Notes under the pieces: model-generated
What the model was told of the DNA's origin: nothing
The model's input: the letters and a program-made list of their open reading frames with translations, nothing else
Databases searched by the model: none
Part shown: piece by piece, positions 41,502-50,939 of the stretch
How the letters are laid out: the number at the start of each line of letters is the position of its first letter
How positions within the stretch are numbered: the stretch's first letter is position 1
Source: JAAYEL01 sp964344625
GTDB taxonomy: Bacteria > Bacillota > Clostridia > Tissierellales > Peptoniphilaceae
Length of the DNA stretch: 53,995 nt
NCBI GenBank assembly: GCA_964344625.1
Contig: CAYFNZ010000004.1
Span: 1 to 53,995, forward strand
Direction of reading: 5' to 3'
Program-made: the position numbers and the translations under genes

Positions 41502-42986
41502 CTATTCTCCTTTCTTTGTATCCAAACTTATTCTAGGGTCTACGATGGTCATAAGTATATCACCTAGCAAGACTGACAAAATAGACAGAGTTGTCAATAT
41601 AAATGTTATTGTGATAATCATGTTGTTATTCGCAACGTTAATAGCATCTGGAAGCATCTTACCCATACCTGGGATAGAAAAGACTGTTTCAGTTATTAGG
41701 GCACCTGAAATAGCCAAGATTATAGATGCAGGAATACCATTTACGATTGGAATAATAGCATTCTTTAATATGTGATTATTAAATATGTCTCTTTGTGATA
41801 ATCCCTTTGCCTTAGCAAACTTAACATAGTCTGCATTTGATTGGTCTATCATGTAACGTCTTAACCACATCATAAGACCTGGTGTTGATAAAAGACCAAG
41901 GATTACTATAGGCATTACGTAAGATTTAATATTGTTAAAGCCTAATTGTGGGAATTTATCTGGGAATCCCAATTTAAATCCAAAATACTTCATCAAGAAG
42001 ATGAAGGCAAGAGATGGTATAGCAATTAGTAAGTTTATATATATAATACCTATCTTGTCATTAAGCTTACCCTTGTTCTTAGCCATTGAAATACCAGCTG
42101 GAATAGCTATAGCATAAGCAAGTATCAAGGAAAGAACACCAAATATATATGATGTTTGAATCATTGATGGGCTAGAATATTTTTGGTCGCAAGCTGCGTA
42201 GTTGTCCACGAATCTCTTTTGATCAAGAGGGTCTGGAGTAGCCTTATACCTACAAGTTTCTTGCTTGATTGGGCTGTTCATTTTTTCTCCAGTTGGAAAT
42301 ACTTGTTCCCTTTGAACTAAACTTCCTTGTTCAGCACTTATTACATCCATGGTCTTAATACCAGCAAATGTAGGATAAGACTTACCAAAGTTTAGTGATA
42401 TCATATTTTGATGGATGAAAGGAAATTTTCCATTAAAATATAATTGGTACTTATATTCACAGCCTGAACACATTAAGCCCCAGTTTCCATCATGGTCACC
42501 GGCAAAATAGTATTTTCTTTCTAAATCTGGCTTGTTTGGATCGTCAACCTTATTAGGTGTGTCGATATCTATAATATTCTTAAAGTATCTTAAGATTAGT
42601 TCGACTCTACTATAATCTCTAAAGGCAATTACTTGGCCTTCTAGTTGATCTTTATAAGTAAGTTCTTCTATTGTATAACCATCTTTTTTCATAGCCTCTT
42701 GAGCTTTTTTACTCTCTTCACTTCCTTTTACAAGGCAGGCTTCTGGGTCATCGGACTTAGCTTCGCATAATTGAGTATTATCATAAAATGAAAGATATCC
42801 TAAGTCACTCAGTGTTTTTAATTTATAGACCCTTCTAACATTACCAGATAGTTTTGATACGGCAGAGTCCTTATCAAAGACCTTATCTCTCGGTATCATT
42901 GTAAAAACCATTACAACTACTACGGCTAATACAACAAATATTGAGACTATAGATTTTAGCAGTCTTTTTAGTACATACTTTTTCAT
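41502..42986 (-). CDS. oppB: Oligopeptide ABC transporter permease OppB (AmiC-like, large extracellular insert)
   Basis: This permease is 494 aa, not the usual 310 or so, because about 240 residues lie between the first helix (around 10-30) and the second (around 280). This matches the AmiC type of streptococci. The insert is predicted outside the cell and holds six cysteines, in QLCEA, EACLV, MCSGCEY, ETCRY and AACDQ. The membrane core and EAA loop (FAKAKGLSQRDIFNNHILKN) are normal. The start is ATG 42986 after AAAGGAGT; the longer frame to 43043 runs through the intergenic hairpin. Confidence 0.93.
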   Translation of the reverse strand: MKKYVLKRLLKSIVSIFVVLAVVVVMVFTMIPRDKVFDKDSAVSKLSGNVRRVYKLKTLSDLGYLSFYDNTQLCEAKSDDPEACLVKGSEESKKAQEAMKKDGYTIEELTYKDQLEGQVIAFRDYSRVELILRYFKNIIDIDTPNKVDDPNKPDLERKYYFAGDHDGNWGLMCSGCEYKYQLYFNGKFPFIHQNMISLNFGKSYPTFAGIKTMDVISAEQGSLVQREQVFPTGEKMNSPIKQETCRYKATPDPLDQKRFVDNYAACDQKYSSPSMIQTSYIFGVLSLILAYAIAIPAGISMAKNKGKLNDKIGIIYINLLIAIPSLAFIFLMKYFGFKLGFPDKFPQLGFNNIKSYVMPIVILGLLSTPGLMMWLRRYMIDQSNADYVKFAKAKGLSQRDIFNNHILKNAIIPIVNGIPASIILAISGALITETVFSIPGMGKMLPDAINVANNNMIITITFILTTLSILSVLLGDILMTIVDPRISLDTKKGE

Positions 42987-43009
42987 TCTGACTCCTTTAA
43001 CGTAATGAT

Positions 43010-43038
43010 GGGTTGTGCCCCCAAATAGGACACAACCC
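43010..43038 (-). promoter_or_regulatory. Intercistronic hairpin between oppA and oppB
   Basis: GGGTTGTG and CACAACCC form a perfect 8-bp G/C-rich stem. There is no T run, so it is more likely an mRNA-stabilising or partial-stop hairpin that keeps oppA mRNA above the permease genes, as seen in other binding-protein operons. Confidence 0.55.
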
Positions 43039-43067
43039 CTCATGTCTCATTATATTTTCAGTATTTC

Positions 43068-45074
43068 TTACTTAGCAGCGTTACTACGGTCTTGTTCCCA
43101 TTTTTCGTAAGCTGCTTGTCTGTCGCTACCCTTAACGATTTCGTCTTGTAGCATTAAACCTTTATACTTAAGGTCTGTTGCACCGTAGTCTGCCCAAACT
43201 TTAGAGAATGGAACATACTTAGATACAACTTGTCCTCTTAATTGTTGAGATGTTGGTATAAAGAATGCTCTGTCTATTAGATATGCATCAGCCTTTGCGT
43301 AAGCTTCATAACGAGCATCCATGTCGTCATAAATCTTTCCAGCCTCTTCAATCATATTAGTGTATTCGTTTAGACCAATAGTATCCTTGATTTCTTTATC
43401 TTCTAAATCAGCCTTCAAACCCAAATTATCTAGGTAAGTACCAGTCTTAGATGAGAATGTATCAGCAAATGATTTAGGGTCAGCATAGTCAGGGCCCCAA
43501 CCAGCAAATGTATTAAGGTCATAGTCAGCGTCTGCTGGATCTTCAAGTAAGAAAGCTATGTTCATAACTACGTCATTATCTAGAAGAACTGGTTCAATTA
43601 TGATTTGACCATCAGTATTTTCTTTAACTGAATCAGCAAAAGATGTAGCTTGTTTAACCAATCTTTCAGCATTATTAATTACTGGAACGTCTAAGTGAAT
43701 TGGGAATTCAATTCCGTCCTTCTTAGCAGCTTCAATATACTTAAGGGCTTCATCTTTATTTAACCATGGATATTGACCATCGTCTAGGTTAACTTCTGAA
43801 CCGTTTAACTTAGCAAATTCTTTTTCAACTAATTCGAAATAAGTACCATTCTTAGATGTACCAGCGTTAGGGAAGTTGTTAATGTTACGGATTTGTGCCT
43901 TAGCAACTTCTTCTGGAGTACTTACTGAAAGGTATTTTTCTACGTCGAATGCAGCTCTTAAAGCTTTTCTAAAGTTTTCATTTAGAACTGCTTTTCTAGT
44001 GTTATCTCTTAAAGTTTCGTCTTGAGCATAGTTTGTATGTTCAAATTTTTGACGGTTATAGTTAAAGTTGATACCAAATGTTGTTGAGTTTGGTAGTGTG
44101 TTATATACATTGTCTTTATATTTTTCTAGATATTGGTCATAGTCTGCCCAACCTGGGTTTAATGAAGCTTGTGGGTAAGTTCCTTGTTCGAAACCTCTGA
44201 TTCCTGAATATGGATCAGAACCATCATCGTAGATAAATGTTACCTTTGATAGGTGGATATTGTCCTTATCCCAGTAGTTAGGGTTCTTTGTAATTACGAT
44301 TTGTGATCCCTTATCAGCTTGAGATAATATAAATGCACCATTATATAAGATAGAGTCAGCTTGCTTAGAACCGAATTCACATGTTTCTTTATCAGGAGCG
44401 CCTAATTTACATCCAGCACCCTTTCCTTCTAGGAATTCTTTGTTAACTGGATAAAGAACTGTGTAAGTTGTCATAGAGTCAAAGTATGGAGTTGGAGCTT
44501 CCATTGTGTATTCAACAGTTTTTTCGTCTACTGCCTTAATACCAACCTTAGCCCATTCTTCATCAGACTTGTCGCTATTCATATAATCACCAAGTCCCTT
44601 AACTATGCCAACTAATAATTCAGCTGTTGATGAACCAAAGTCTGCAGTGTGACGTAAGCCTGTTACGAAGTCTTCAGCCTTTACTGTTCCCCATTCTTCG
44701 CCAGTGTTTGTAACCCATTTAACTCCTTCTCTTAGAGTAAATGTCCAGACAGTTTTGTCTTCGTTACCTTCCCATTTTTCAGCTATAGATGGAGCAAGTG
44801 AACCAAGTTGGTCATTTTCTAGTAAACCATCTATAAAGTTTGCATTAAATGTGTGGTCTGGGTTTTTGTCAGTTACCACGTAGTCTAATGATTCAAACTC
44901 TGAAGAGTTAGGAACTGTTAGCTCTCTTTCTTCAACCTTTTCCGTAGGTTGTTCTTCTGGCTTAGTTTCGCCTTGTTTTTCACCATCATTGTCTTTTTCT
45001 GGTGTTGTACTTGGTGCTCCACAAGCAGAAAGTACAAGCACTAAAGCTAAAAGCAATGCTGCCAATCTTTTCAT
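43068..45074 (-). CDS. oppA: Oligopeptide-binding lipoprotein OppA
   Basis: The extracellular substrate-binding lipoprotein (family 5) of the peptide importer, 668 aa, close to streptococcal AmiA in size. The signal peptide MKRLAALLLALVLVLSAC ends in an LSAC lipobox; the mature protein is anchored at Cys18. An acidic, Pro-rich linker (residues 21-50) follows. The SBP_bac_5 region starts near ELTVPNSSEFESLDY and includes ENDQLGSLAPSIAEKWEG. Two cysteines (GAGCKLG and KETCEFG) may form a disulfide. It is first in the operon, with a strong promoter. Confidence 0.95.
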   Translation of the reverse strand: MKRLAALLLALVLVLSACGAPSTTPEKDNDGEKQGETKPEEQPTEKVEERELTVPNSSEFESLDYVVTDKNPDHTFNANFIDGLLENDQLGSLAPSIAEKWEGNEDKTVWTFTLREGVKWVTNTGEEWGTVKAEDFVTGLRHTADFGSSTAELLVGIVKGLGDYMNSDKSDEEWAKVGIKAVDEKTVEYTMEAPTPYFDSMTTYTVLYPVNKEFLEGKGAGCKLGAPDKETCEFGSKQADSILYNGAFILSQADKGSQIVITKNPNYWDKDNIHLSKVTFIYDDGSDPYSGIRGFEQGTYPQASLNPGWADYDQYLEKYKDNVYNTLPNSTTFGINFNYNRQKFEHTNYAQDETLRDNTRKAVLNENFRKALRAAFDVEKYLSVSTPEEVAKAQIRNINNFPNAGTSKNGTYFELVEKEFAKLNGSEVNLDDGQYPWLNKDEALKYIEAAKKDGIEFPIHLDVPVINNAERLVKQATSFADSVKENTDGQIIIEPVLLDNDVVMNIAFLLEDPADADYDLNTFAGWGPDYADPKSFADTFSSKTGTYLDNLGLKADLEDKEIKDTIGLNEYTNMIEEAGKIYDDMDARYEAYAKADAYLIDRAFFIPTSQQLRGQVVSKYVPFSKVWADYGATDLKYKGLMLQDEIVKGSDRQAAYEKWEQDRSNAAK

Positions 45075-45092
45075 ATTGTTTCCTCCTTATTT

Positions 45093-45152
45093 GTTAGAAC
45101 CTGTCTAACGATAATTTAGTAAGATTATAGCTTAATTTAAATTTTAAATCAA
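45093..45152 (-). promoter_or_regulatory. oppA promoter with downstream inverted repeat
   Basis: TTGATT (45152-45147), a 17-base spacer and a perfect TATAAT (45129-45124) on the minus strand. GTTAGA (45093-45098) and TCTAAC (45104-45109) form an inverted repeat in the early leader, a possible operator or RNA hairpin. The rest of the leader carries AAGGAGGA before ATG 45074. Confidence 0.65.
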
Positions 45153-45401
45153 GTAAAATACAATAATTATTAATTTGATTGTATCTTTTTTGCAATAATT
45201 CCATTCAAAATTAGGAATCTTTGTATAATTAATGAATAAATACAGAATCCTTATGAATACCGTCTAATCATTTCTGCCAACATTGGGGTTCATTCAGCTA
45301 AATATGATATAAGAGGCATTTTTGTATAGATGCTTTTTTTATTCATTCGTTAACAATGAAACCCTTTTACTATAATCTCTTTTTCTTGGTATTTACTACC
45401 A
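45153..45401. other. AT-rich intergenic region, no gene recognised
   Basis: About 250 bases between the oppA promoter and the thioredoxin-like lipoprotein gene. Reading frames on both strands are broken by stops. A small hairpin with a T run (GGCAT...ATGCT, about 45315-45344) is oriented to the plus strand, where no upstream gene exists; it may be chance or the tail of an unseen small RNA. No clear terminator for the lipoprotein gene was found. Confidence 0.4.
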
Positions 45402-45875
45402 CTACTTAATTAGATTTTCTTCCAAACCTTTTTTTACCGCTTCCTTGTCATACCTGCCATTTGTTTTTGCATAATTATGATCAAGTTTAACTTCGCTTGC
45501 CTTACCTTGCTTAAACACTAGTAAACTTGGTACATATTCAAGCTTGTAGTGTTCAAAAAAAGCATCCATATCTTTATTTGTTTCTTCAACATCAAGATAG
45601 TAGGTATCCTGACCAAGATCCTTCATAATTTCATTTAGGTCAGGAACAAGCTTTACACAGAAAGGGCAAGTCTTTCTTCCCAGGTAGACAACAAAATCTT
45701 CTTTTTTGTCGATTTTAGCATTGAGTTCTTCAATGTCCACCTTTTTGAAATCTTTGACATTTTCTTCATAGTCTTTTGTCGTGTAGCCTTTGCTTCCATC
45801 TGCTGACTTGTTAGAGCAAGCCCCCAAGATGAACACTAAAGACAAGACTAGAAGGACTAGGACTTTTCTCCTCAT
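45402..45875 (-). CDS. Thioredoxin-like lipoprotein (CPFC, bacteriocin-accessory/PedC type)
   Basis: A 157-aa predicted lipoprotein: MRRKVLVLLVLSLVFILGAC carries the lipobox, then a linker and a thioredoxin fold with the redox motif GRKTCPFCVKLVPDLNE and the cis-proline loop EYVPSLLVF. This form resembles the PedC/Bta 'bacteriocin accessory' thioredoxins, but no bacteriocin gene is near. The start is ATG 45875 after GAGGGAGAG; a longer frame to 45923 adds non-signal residues. It probably acts on disulfides outside the membrane. The Opp operon with Cys-bearing OppA and OppB lies next to it. Confidence 0.85.
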   Translation of the reverse strand: MRRKVLVLLVLSLVFILGACSNKSADGSKGYTTKDYEENVKDFKKVDIEELNAKIDKKEDFVVYLGRKTCPFCVKLVPDLNEIMKDLGQDTYYLDVEETNKDMDAFFEHYKLEYVPSLLVFKQGKASEVKLDHNYAKTNGRYDKEAVKKGLEENLIK

Positions 45876-45918
45876 CTCTCCCTCTTTCTTACTTACTTTA
45901 AAATTTCTAATACATATA

Positions 45919-45942
45919 TTCAATTGTATTGAACCTATTATA
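45919..45942 (-). promoter_or_regulatory. Promoter of the thioredoxin-like gene with inverted repeat
   Basis: TGCTATAAT gives an extended -10 (TATAAT at 45942-45937, minus strand). TTCAAT-TGT-ATTGAA (45919-45933) lies at the expected transcription start and could be an operator. No good -35 is seen. Confidence 0.5.
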
Positions 45943-45965
45943 GCACAATTTTTCTAACAGTAAAA

Positions 45966-47666
45966 TTAAATAACAATTTTTTTGGCAACTTCTTCTATTA
46001 GGACATCTTCATTGGCCATTTCTCTTCTAGTAGAAAACTCAACCTTGCCTTCTTTGATGCCCTTACCAACAGTAATCCTATAAGGAATACCAATAAGGTC
46101 CCTGTCGTTAAACTTAACGCCTGGTCTTTCCTTCCTATCATCAAGCATGGTTTCTATTCCCATAGCCCACAAGTCCTTATAAAGTTTTTCTGCCGCATCC
46201 ATTTGTTCTTGGTCATTTGTATTAATTACAGTAATAATCGCATGGTATGGAGCAACTGAAGTAGGCCAGATTATTCCCTTTTCATCGTAATTTTGTTCAA
46301 TTACAGCAGTAACAGTCCTTGTGATACCAATACCATAAGAGCCCATGATAAAGTATTGTTCCTTACCATTTTCATCTAAGAAAGTAGCATTCATAGCCTT
46401 TGAATATTTTGTACCTAATTGGAAAATGTTCCCTACTTCTATTCCTCTTGCAAAAGATAATTCTTCTCCTTGAGGTCCCCTATCTCCCTTTTCAACCATC
46501 AATAGGTCTTCTACTACTTCACCTTCAAAGTCTCTGCCATAATTTACATTTATTAAATGGTAGTCAGTCTTGTTGGCTCCGCATACTAGGTTTGGAGTCT
46601 TGGTAAGTCTAGAATCAACTATCAATCTCACTTGTTTTAGGTCAAGGCCTACAGGACCTGAAAATCCTGGCTTAGCTCCTGTTATTTCTTCAATACTTTC
46701 GTCATCAAGCATTTCAATCTCATGCTCTGCAACTTGTAAAACTGGTAGTAACTTTGCCATATTTAGCTCCCTATGACCAGGAACTAGGACAAAAACTGGT
46801 TTATCTTGAACTCTCAAGGCTACGATTTTTGCAAGCTTGTCAGGATTTACCTTTAAGAAGTCAGAAACTTCTTCTATTGTCTTTTGGTCTGGAGTGTGGA
46901 CTTCAGAAAGTTCTTTTACTTCTTCATCTTGGTACTTGCTTAAGTCCAAGATTACTGGAGCCTTCTCATCTGTTGCAGCAAAGTCAGAATCCTTGCTATA
47001 CACTATTACACCTTCACCTGTTTCAGCCATAGCTATAAATTCATGGGATTCATTTCCACCCATAACCCCGCTATCCCCTTGAACAATACGGTAGTCTAGG
47101 CCGATTTCGTCAAATACCTCTACATAGGCATCCCACATATTCTTGTAGGCAATCTTCATGGATTCAACATCCTTGTCAAAGGTATAGGCATCCTTCATGG
47201 TAAATTCCCTAGCCCTATTTATTCCAAAACGAGGTCTTTTTTCATCCCTATACTTTGTTTGAATTTGGTATATATTCAAAGGAAGTTGTTTGTAGCTTTT
47301 CAACTCATCCCTTACAAGCATTGTAAAATACTCTTCGGCTGTAGGTCCTAGGCAGAAATTCCTATCATTTCTATCCTTTAATTTAAACATTTCAGGACCG
47401 AAGTTTTGCCACCTTCCAGATTCTTCCCAAATCTCTTGAGGTTGGATGGCTGACATTAGGACTTCTTGAGCCCCATATTTATCCATTTTATTTCTTACTA
47501 TGTTTTCAATCTTATGGATTACCCTTAGACCAAGTGGCAGGTAAGAATAAATTCCTGATGCAGTTTTTCTAATCATGCCACCCCTTAATAAAAATTTATG
47601 ACTTGCAATTTCTGCCTCAGAAGGATTATCCCTCAATGTAGGCATATAGTAGTTTTTCATCTTCAT
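45966..47666 (-). CDS. proS: Prolyl-tRNA synthetase (bacterial type)
   Basis: Class II synthetase charging tRNA-Pro, 566 aa. It is the bacterial type with the editing (INS) domain between motifs 2 and 3. Seen: motif 1 region ASGIYSYLPLGLRV, motif 2 IQTKYRDEKRPRFGINRAREF, the editing insert (about 225-385) including KPGFSGPVGL, and motif 3 GSYGIGITRTVTAVIE. It starts one base after the tex stop and has no T-box leader. Its stop is followed by the promoter of the lipoprotein gene. Confidence 0.97.
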   Translation of the reverse strand: MKMKNYYMPTLRDNPSEAEIASHKFLLRGGMIRKTASGIYSYLPLGLRVIHKIENIVRNKMDKYGAQEVLMSAIQPQEIWEESGRWQNFGPEMFKLKDRNDRNFCLGPTAEEYFTMLVRDELKSYKQLPLNIYQIQTKYRDEKRPRFGINRAREFTMKDAYTFDKDVESMKIAYKNMWDAYVEVFDEIGLDYRIVQGDSGVMGGNESHEFIAMAETGEGVIVYSKDSDFAATDEKAPVILDLSKYQDEEVKELSEVHTPDQKTIEEVSDFLKVNPDKLAKIVALRVQDKPVFVLVPGHRELNMAKLLPVLQVAEHEIEMLDDESIEEITGAKPGFSGPVGLDLKQVRLIVDSRLTKTPNLVCGANKTDYHLINVNYGRDFEGEVVEDLLMVEKGDRGPQGEELSFARGIEVGNIFQLGTKYSKAMNATFLDENGKEQYFIMGSYGIGITRTVTAVIEQNYDEKGIIWPTSVAPYHAIITVINTNDQEQMDAAEKLYKDLWAMGIETMLDDRKERPGVKFNDRDLIGIPYRITVGKGIKEGKVEFSTRREMANEDVLIEEVAKKIVI

Positions 47667-47667
47667 A

Positions 47668-49800
47668 TTAATTAATTCCTTTCATAGATAAGCCAACCTT
47701 GGCTCTTTTTTTATCAATGCTAATTATTTTTACCTTTACTATATCTGACACCTTCGCAACTTGGCTAGGATGCTTAATATATTTATCTGATATTTCTGAA
47801 ATGTGTACTAGGCCATCATTTTTTATACCAATATCTACAAACAAGCCAAAGTCTACAACATTCCTAACCGTTCCCTTTAAGACCATGCCCTCTTCTAAAT
47901 CATCGATAGACAAGACATCCGCCCTCAATATAGGCTTAGGCATATCCTCTCTCGGGTCTCTTCCCGGTCTTTTTAACTCTTCAATGATATCTATAAGGGT
48001 GGGTTTTCCGACCTCTAATTCTTCAGCCAACTTATCGACATCTAGCTTTTCTAAATCAAGGTCCAAAAGCTTTTCTGCAATCTTGTAACTTTCCGGATGG
48101 ACAGCTGTGTTATCAAGCCTATTGTCCCCGTTAGCTATCCTTAAAAAGCCTGCTGATTGTTCAAAGGCCTTAGGTCCCAAACCCTTTACCTTTTTCAATT
48201 GTTTCCTATTTGTAAAGGCCCCATTTTCTTCCCTGTAGTCGATGATATTCTTGGCAACAGACTTGTTGATACCAGATACATAGGAAAGAAGAGATGGACT
48301 TGCCGTATTTAGGTTTACTCCAACCGTATTTACGCAGTCCTCAACTACCTTATCCAGACTTTCTGACAGGTTCTTTTGGTTTACATCGTGTTGGTATTGG
48401 CCAACCCCTATATGCTTAGGCTCAATCTTAACAAGCTCTGCCATAGGATCTTGAATTCTTCTAGCAATTGACACAGCTCCACGAACAGTTACATCATGGT
48501 TAGGAAACTCCTCGATGCCCACCTTTGAAGCTGAATATATTGAAGCTCCGGACTCATTTACTATTGAATAATAAACCTTTCTTCCATCTTTTTCTAACTT
48601 GTCAGAATTGTCAGAAAGCATCTTGGAAACGACCATTTCAGTTTCCCTAGAAGCTGTCCCATTGCCAATAGCGATTAGGCCAACTCCGTACTTATCGATA
48701 AGCTTAAGCATTTCCCTTGTAGCCCCCTCTACATCTTCCTTAGGCTTTGCAGGGAAAATTACGCTATGGTATAAGAGCTCGCCAGTTTCTGAAACTACTA
48801 CCAGCTTACAGCCAGTCCTATAGCCCGGGTCAAGGCCCATAACTACAGTCTCCTTAATAGGTGCCTGCATGATATAGGGCTTAAGATTAGTGGAAAATAC
48901 TTCTATAGCCTGTTTTTCCGCCCTCTCTGTAAGCTCATTTCTTATTTCAGTCTCTATTGACGGAAATAAGAGCCTCTTATAGCCGTCCTCTGTCGCCTCT
49001 AAAATATATGGAAAATTCTTCTTTCTCCTATTAGGCTCAAGGTTCATAGCTATTTCGTAGATATTATCATCGTGGAAAAGCTCAAGTTTAACCTTGATAA
49101 AGCCTTCTTTTTCCCCCCTGTTAAGGGCTAAAATCCTATGAGATGGTATAGTCTTTAGGCTTTCTTCATAGTCAAAGTATGTCTCATAAATTAAGGCTTC
49201 ATCTAGTTTTTCATCATCAAACTTGGCCTTGCTGGTTACTATCTTTCCAACCCTGGCCGCGTCTCTTCTTAGGATATTTCTAAATTTTAAGTTTTCACTA
49301 ATCATTTCAGCGATAATATCCTTGGCCCCGTCTATAGCATCTTTAACGCTTTCTACTTGGTCTGATAAATACTTTTCGGCTTCCTTAGGTATATCATCCT
49401 CTTCTTTGTCAAATTCTAAAATGTATTTAGCCAAGCCTTCAAGGCCCTTTTCCTTAGCAATAGTTGCCCTGGTCCTTTTTTTCGGCTTAAAAGGTAGGTA
49501 GATATCCTCAACTTCCTTTAAGGTTTCAGCCTTGGCAATTTGAAGCATGATTTGGTCTGTCATTTTGTCCTGACCTTCTATAGATGATATGACCTCTTCC
49601 TTTCTCTTGTCTAGGTTTCTAAAGTAATTAAGCCTTTCTTCTAAAACTCTTAGCTGTTCGTCTGTAAGATTGCCAGTAACTTCCTTCCTATATCTTGCGA
49701 TAAAGGGAATGGTATTTCCGCTATCTATTAATTCAACTGTCTTTTCTACCTGACTAGGTTTAACATCCAGTATTTTTGCTATTCTATCTTCTATTCTCAT
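47668..49800 (-). CDS. tex: Tex family RNA-binding protein
   Basis: A 710-aa transcription accessory protein (Tex). Domains in order: N-terminal helical Tex_N (RIAKILDVKPSQVEKTVELI), the YqgF/RNase H-like domain starting VMGLDPGYRTGCKLVVV (around 330), a helix-hairpin-helix region (SYVSGINKSVAKNIIDYR and LKKVKGLGPKAFEQSAGF), and a C-terminal S1 domain (about 640-708, GTVRNVVDFGLFVDIGIK). It overlaps the prfB stop by four bases (ATGA) and is followed closely by proS. Confidence 0.95.
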   Translation of the reverse strand: MRIEDRIAKILDVKPSQVEKTVELIDSGNTIPFIARYRKEVTGNLTDEQLRVLEERLNYFRNLDKRKEEVISSIEGQDKMTDQIMLQIAKAETLKEVEDIYLPFKPKKRTRATIAKEKGLEGLAKYILEFDKEEDDIPKEAEKYLSDQVESVKDAIDGAKDIIAEMISENLKFRNILRRDAARVGKIVTSKAKFDDEKLDEALIYETYFDYEESLKTIPSHRILALNRGEKEGFIKVKLELFHDDNIYEIAMNLEPNRRKKNFPYILEATEDGYKRLLFPSIETEIRNELTERAEKQAIEVFSTNLKPYIMQAPIKETVVMGLDPGYRTGCKLVVVSETGELLYHSVIFPAKPKEDVEGATREMLKLIDKYGVGLIAIGNGTASRETEMVVSKMLSDNSDKLEKDGRKVYYSIVNESGASIYSASKVGIEEFPNHDVTVRGAVSIARRIQDPMAELVKIEPKHIGVGQYQHDVNQKNLSESLDKVVEDCVNTVGVNLNTASPSLLSYVSGINKSVAKNIIDYREENGAFTNRKQLKKVKGLGPKAFEQSAGFLRIANGDNRLDNTAVHPESYKIAEKLLDLDLEKLDVDKLAEELEVGKPTLIDIIEELKRPGRDPREDMPKPILRADVLSIDDLEEGMVLKGTVRNVVDFGLFVDIGIKNDGLVHISEISDKYIKHPSQVAKVSDIVKVKIISIDKKRAKVGLSMKGIN

Positions 49801-50907
49801 TTATTTTCTTGTCCCTTCATATTCAAGTAAGCATTCACAAAATCATCCAAGTCTCCATCCATTACCCTATCTACATTTCCAACTTCATAATTGGTCCTGT
49901 GGTCCTTGACTAGGGTGTAGGGTTGGAAAACATAAGACCTGATTTGGTTTCCCCAAGTTATTTGAGAATATGATCCTTGAATATCTTCTATTTTTTCCCT
50001 ATGTTCTTCTTCTTTTATTTGTATAAGCTTGGCCATAAGCATTTTCATTGCAGTGGCCCTATTTTGTATCTGAGACCTTTCAGTCTGACAGCTGACAGTA
50101 ACCCCTGTAGGCAAGTGGGTAATCCTAATTGCTGAGTCTGTCGTATTTACGTGTTGACCACCAGCTCCTGATGACCTATAGGTATCTACCCTCAAGTCCT
50201 TATCATCTATTTCTACTGTTATATCATCATCAAGTTGAGGATAGACATCCACGCTAGCAAAGCTGGTATGCCTTCTTTTATTGGCATCAAAAGGGGAAAT
50301 CCTAACTAGTCTATGGACACCTTTTTCACTTTTGATATAGCCATAGGCATTAGTCCCTTTAACCATCATGGTCACAGACTTGATTCCACCGCCTTCTTCA
50401 GGATTATAGTCTGTAATCGTATATTTAAATTTCTTACTATCAAACCATTTTTGATACATCTTAAAAAGCATTTGTGCCCAGTCGGTAGCTTCACGGCCAC
50501 CTGATCCAGCATGGATTGAAACTATGGCATCATTTTTATCATAGGGGCCTGATAATAGAGTTTGTATCTTAAGTTGTCCCAATTCTTTTTTTGTATTTTG
50601 AAGATCTTTTTCTATATCTTCTTTGGCTTCTAAAAATTCTTCTTCAGAAAATATTTCCACCATCTCAGAAAGATTGTCAGTTTCTTCTTTTAGCTCATCA
50701 TATAGGCCAACTAAATCTTTTAAAGAATTTAGATTTTGCACAATTTTCGTTGCCTTATCGCTATCATCCCAAAAACCTTGCTCAAGTGTCTTTTTTTCTA
50801 AATCTATAATCTCTTCTCTTTTACCAGCTAAGTCAAAGAGAACCTCTTAAATCGTCTAAGGTTTTATTCATTTCTTCTAATTCATTCTTAATTTCAAATA
50901 TCTCCAT
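49797..50907 (-). CDS. prfB: Peptide chain release factor 2, with programmed +1 frameshift
   Basis: RF2 reads UGA and UAA. Translation starts at ATG 50907 behind AGGAG; 24 codons later comes in-frame TGA (50835-50833) in the context CTT-TGA-C. A +1 shift continues at GAC 50834 to the stop at 49797, giving 369 aa, the normal length; the frame open from 50741 alone lacks the N-terminus. GGQ lies in RSSGAGGQHVNTTDSAIR, and the codon-reading SPF tripeptide is in RISPFDANKRRHTS. It has its own promoter and is coupled to tex. Confidence 0.95.
50833..50847 (-). promoter_or_regulatory. prfB: prfB programmed frameshift site
   Basis: On the minus strand AGAGGT-TCT-CTT-TGA-C combines an internal Shine-Dalgarno-like AGAGGT, the slippery CTT and the UGA stop followed by C. 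This is the known autoregulatory layout: low RF2 lets the ribosome slip +1 and make more RF2. Confidence 0.93.
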
Positions 50908-50939
50908 GTCGTCTCCTAACAAAATATTTCTTAGCTTTA

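Noticed and set aside
42987..43043. N-terminal extension of oppB by 19 residues
   Set aside because: It translates the intercistronic hairpin; ATG 42986 has a good ribosome site and begins the normal first helix.
45153..45401. Possible transposase or coding relic upstream of oppA
   Set aside because: Short translated pieces on the minus strand (such as TPMLAEMIRRYS) looked protein-like, but stops interrupt every frame and I could not match a family.
46754..47032. Plus-strand open frame of 92 codons opposite proS
   Set aside because: It lies wholly antisense to a well-conserved synthetase, is Leu-rich low-complexity, and has no ribosome site.
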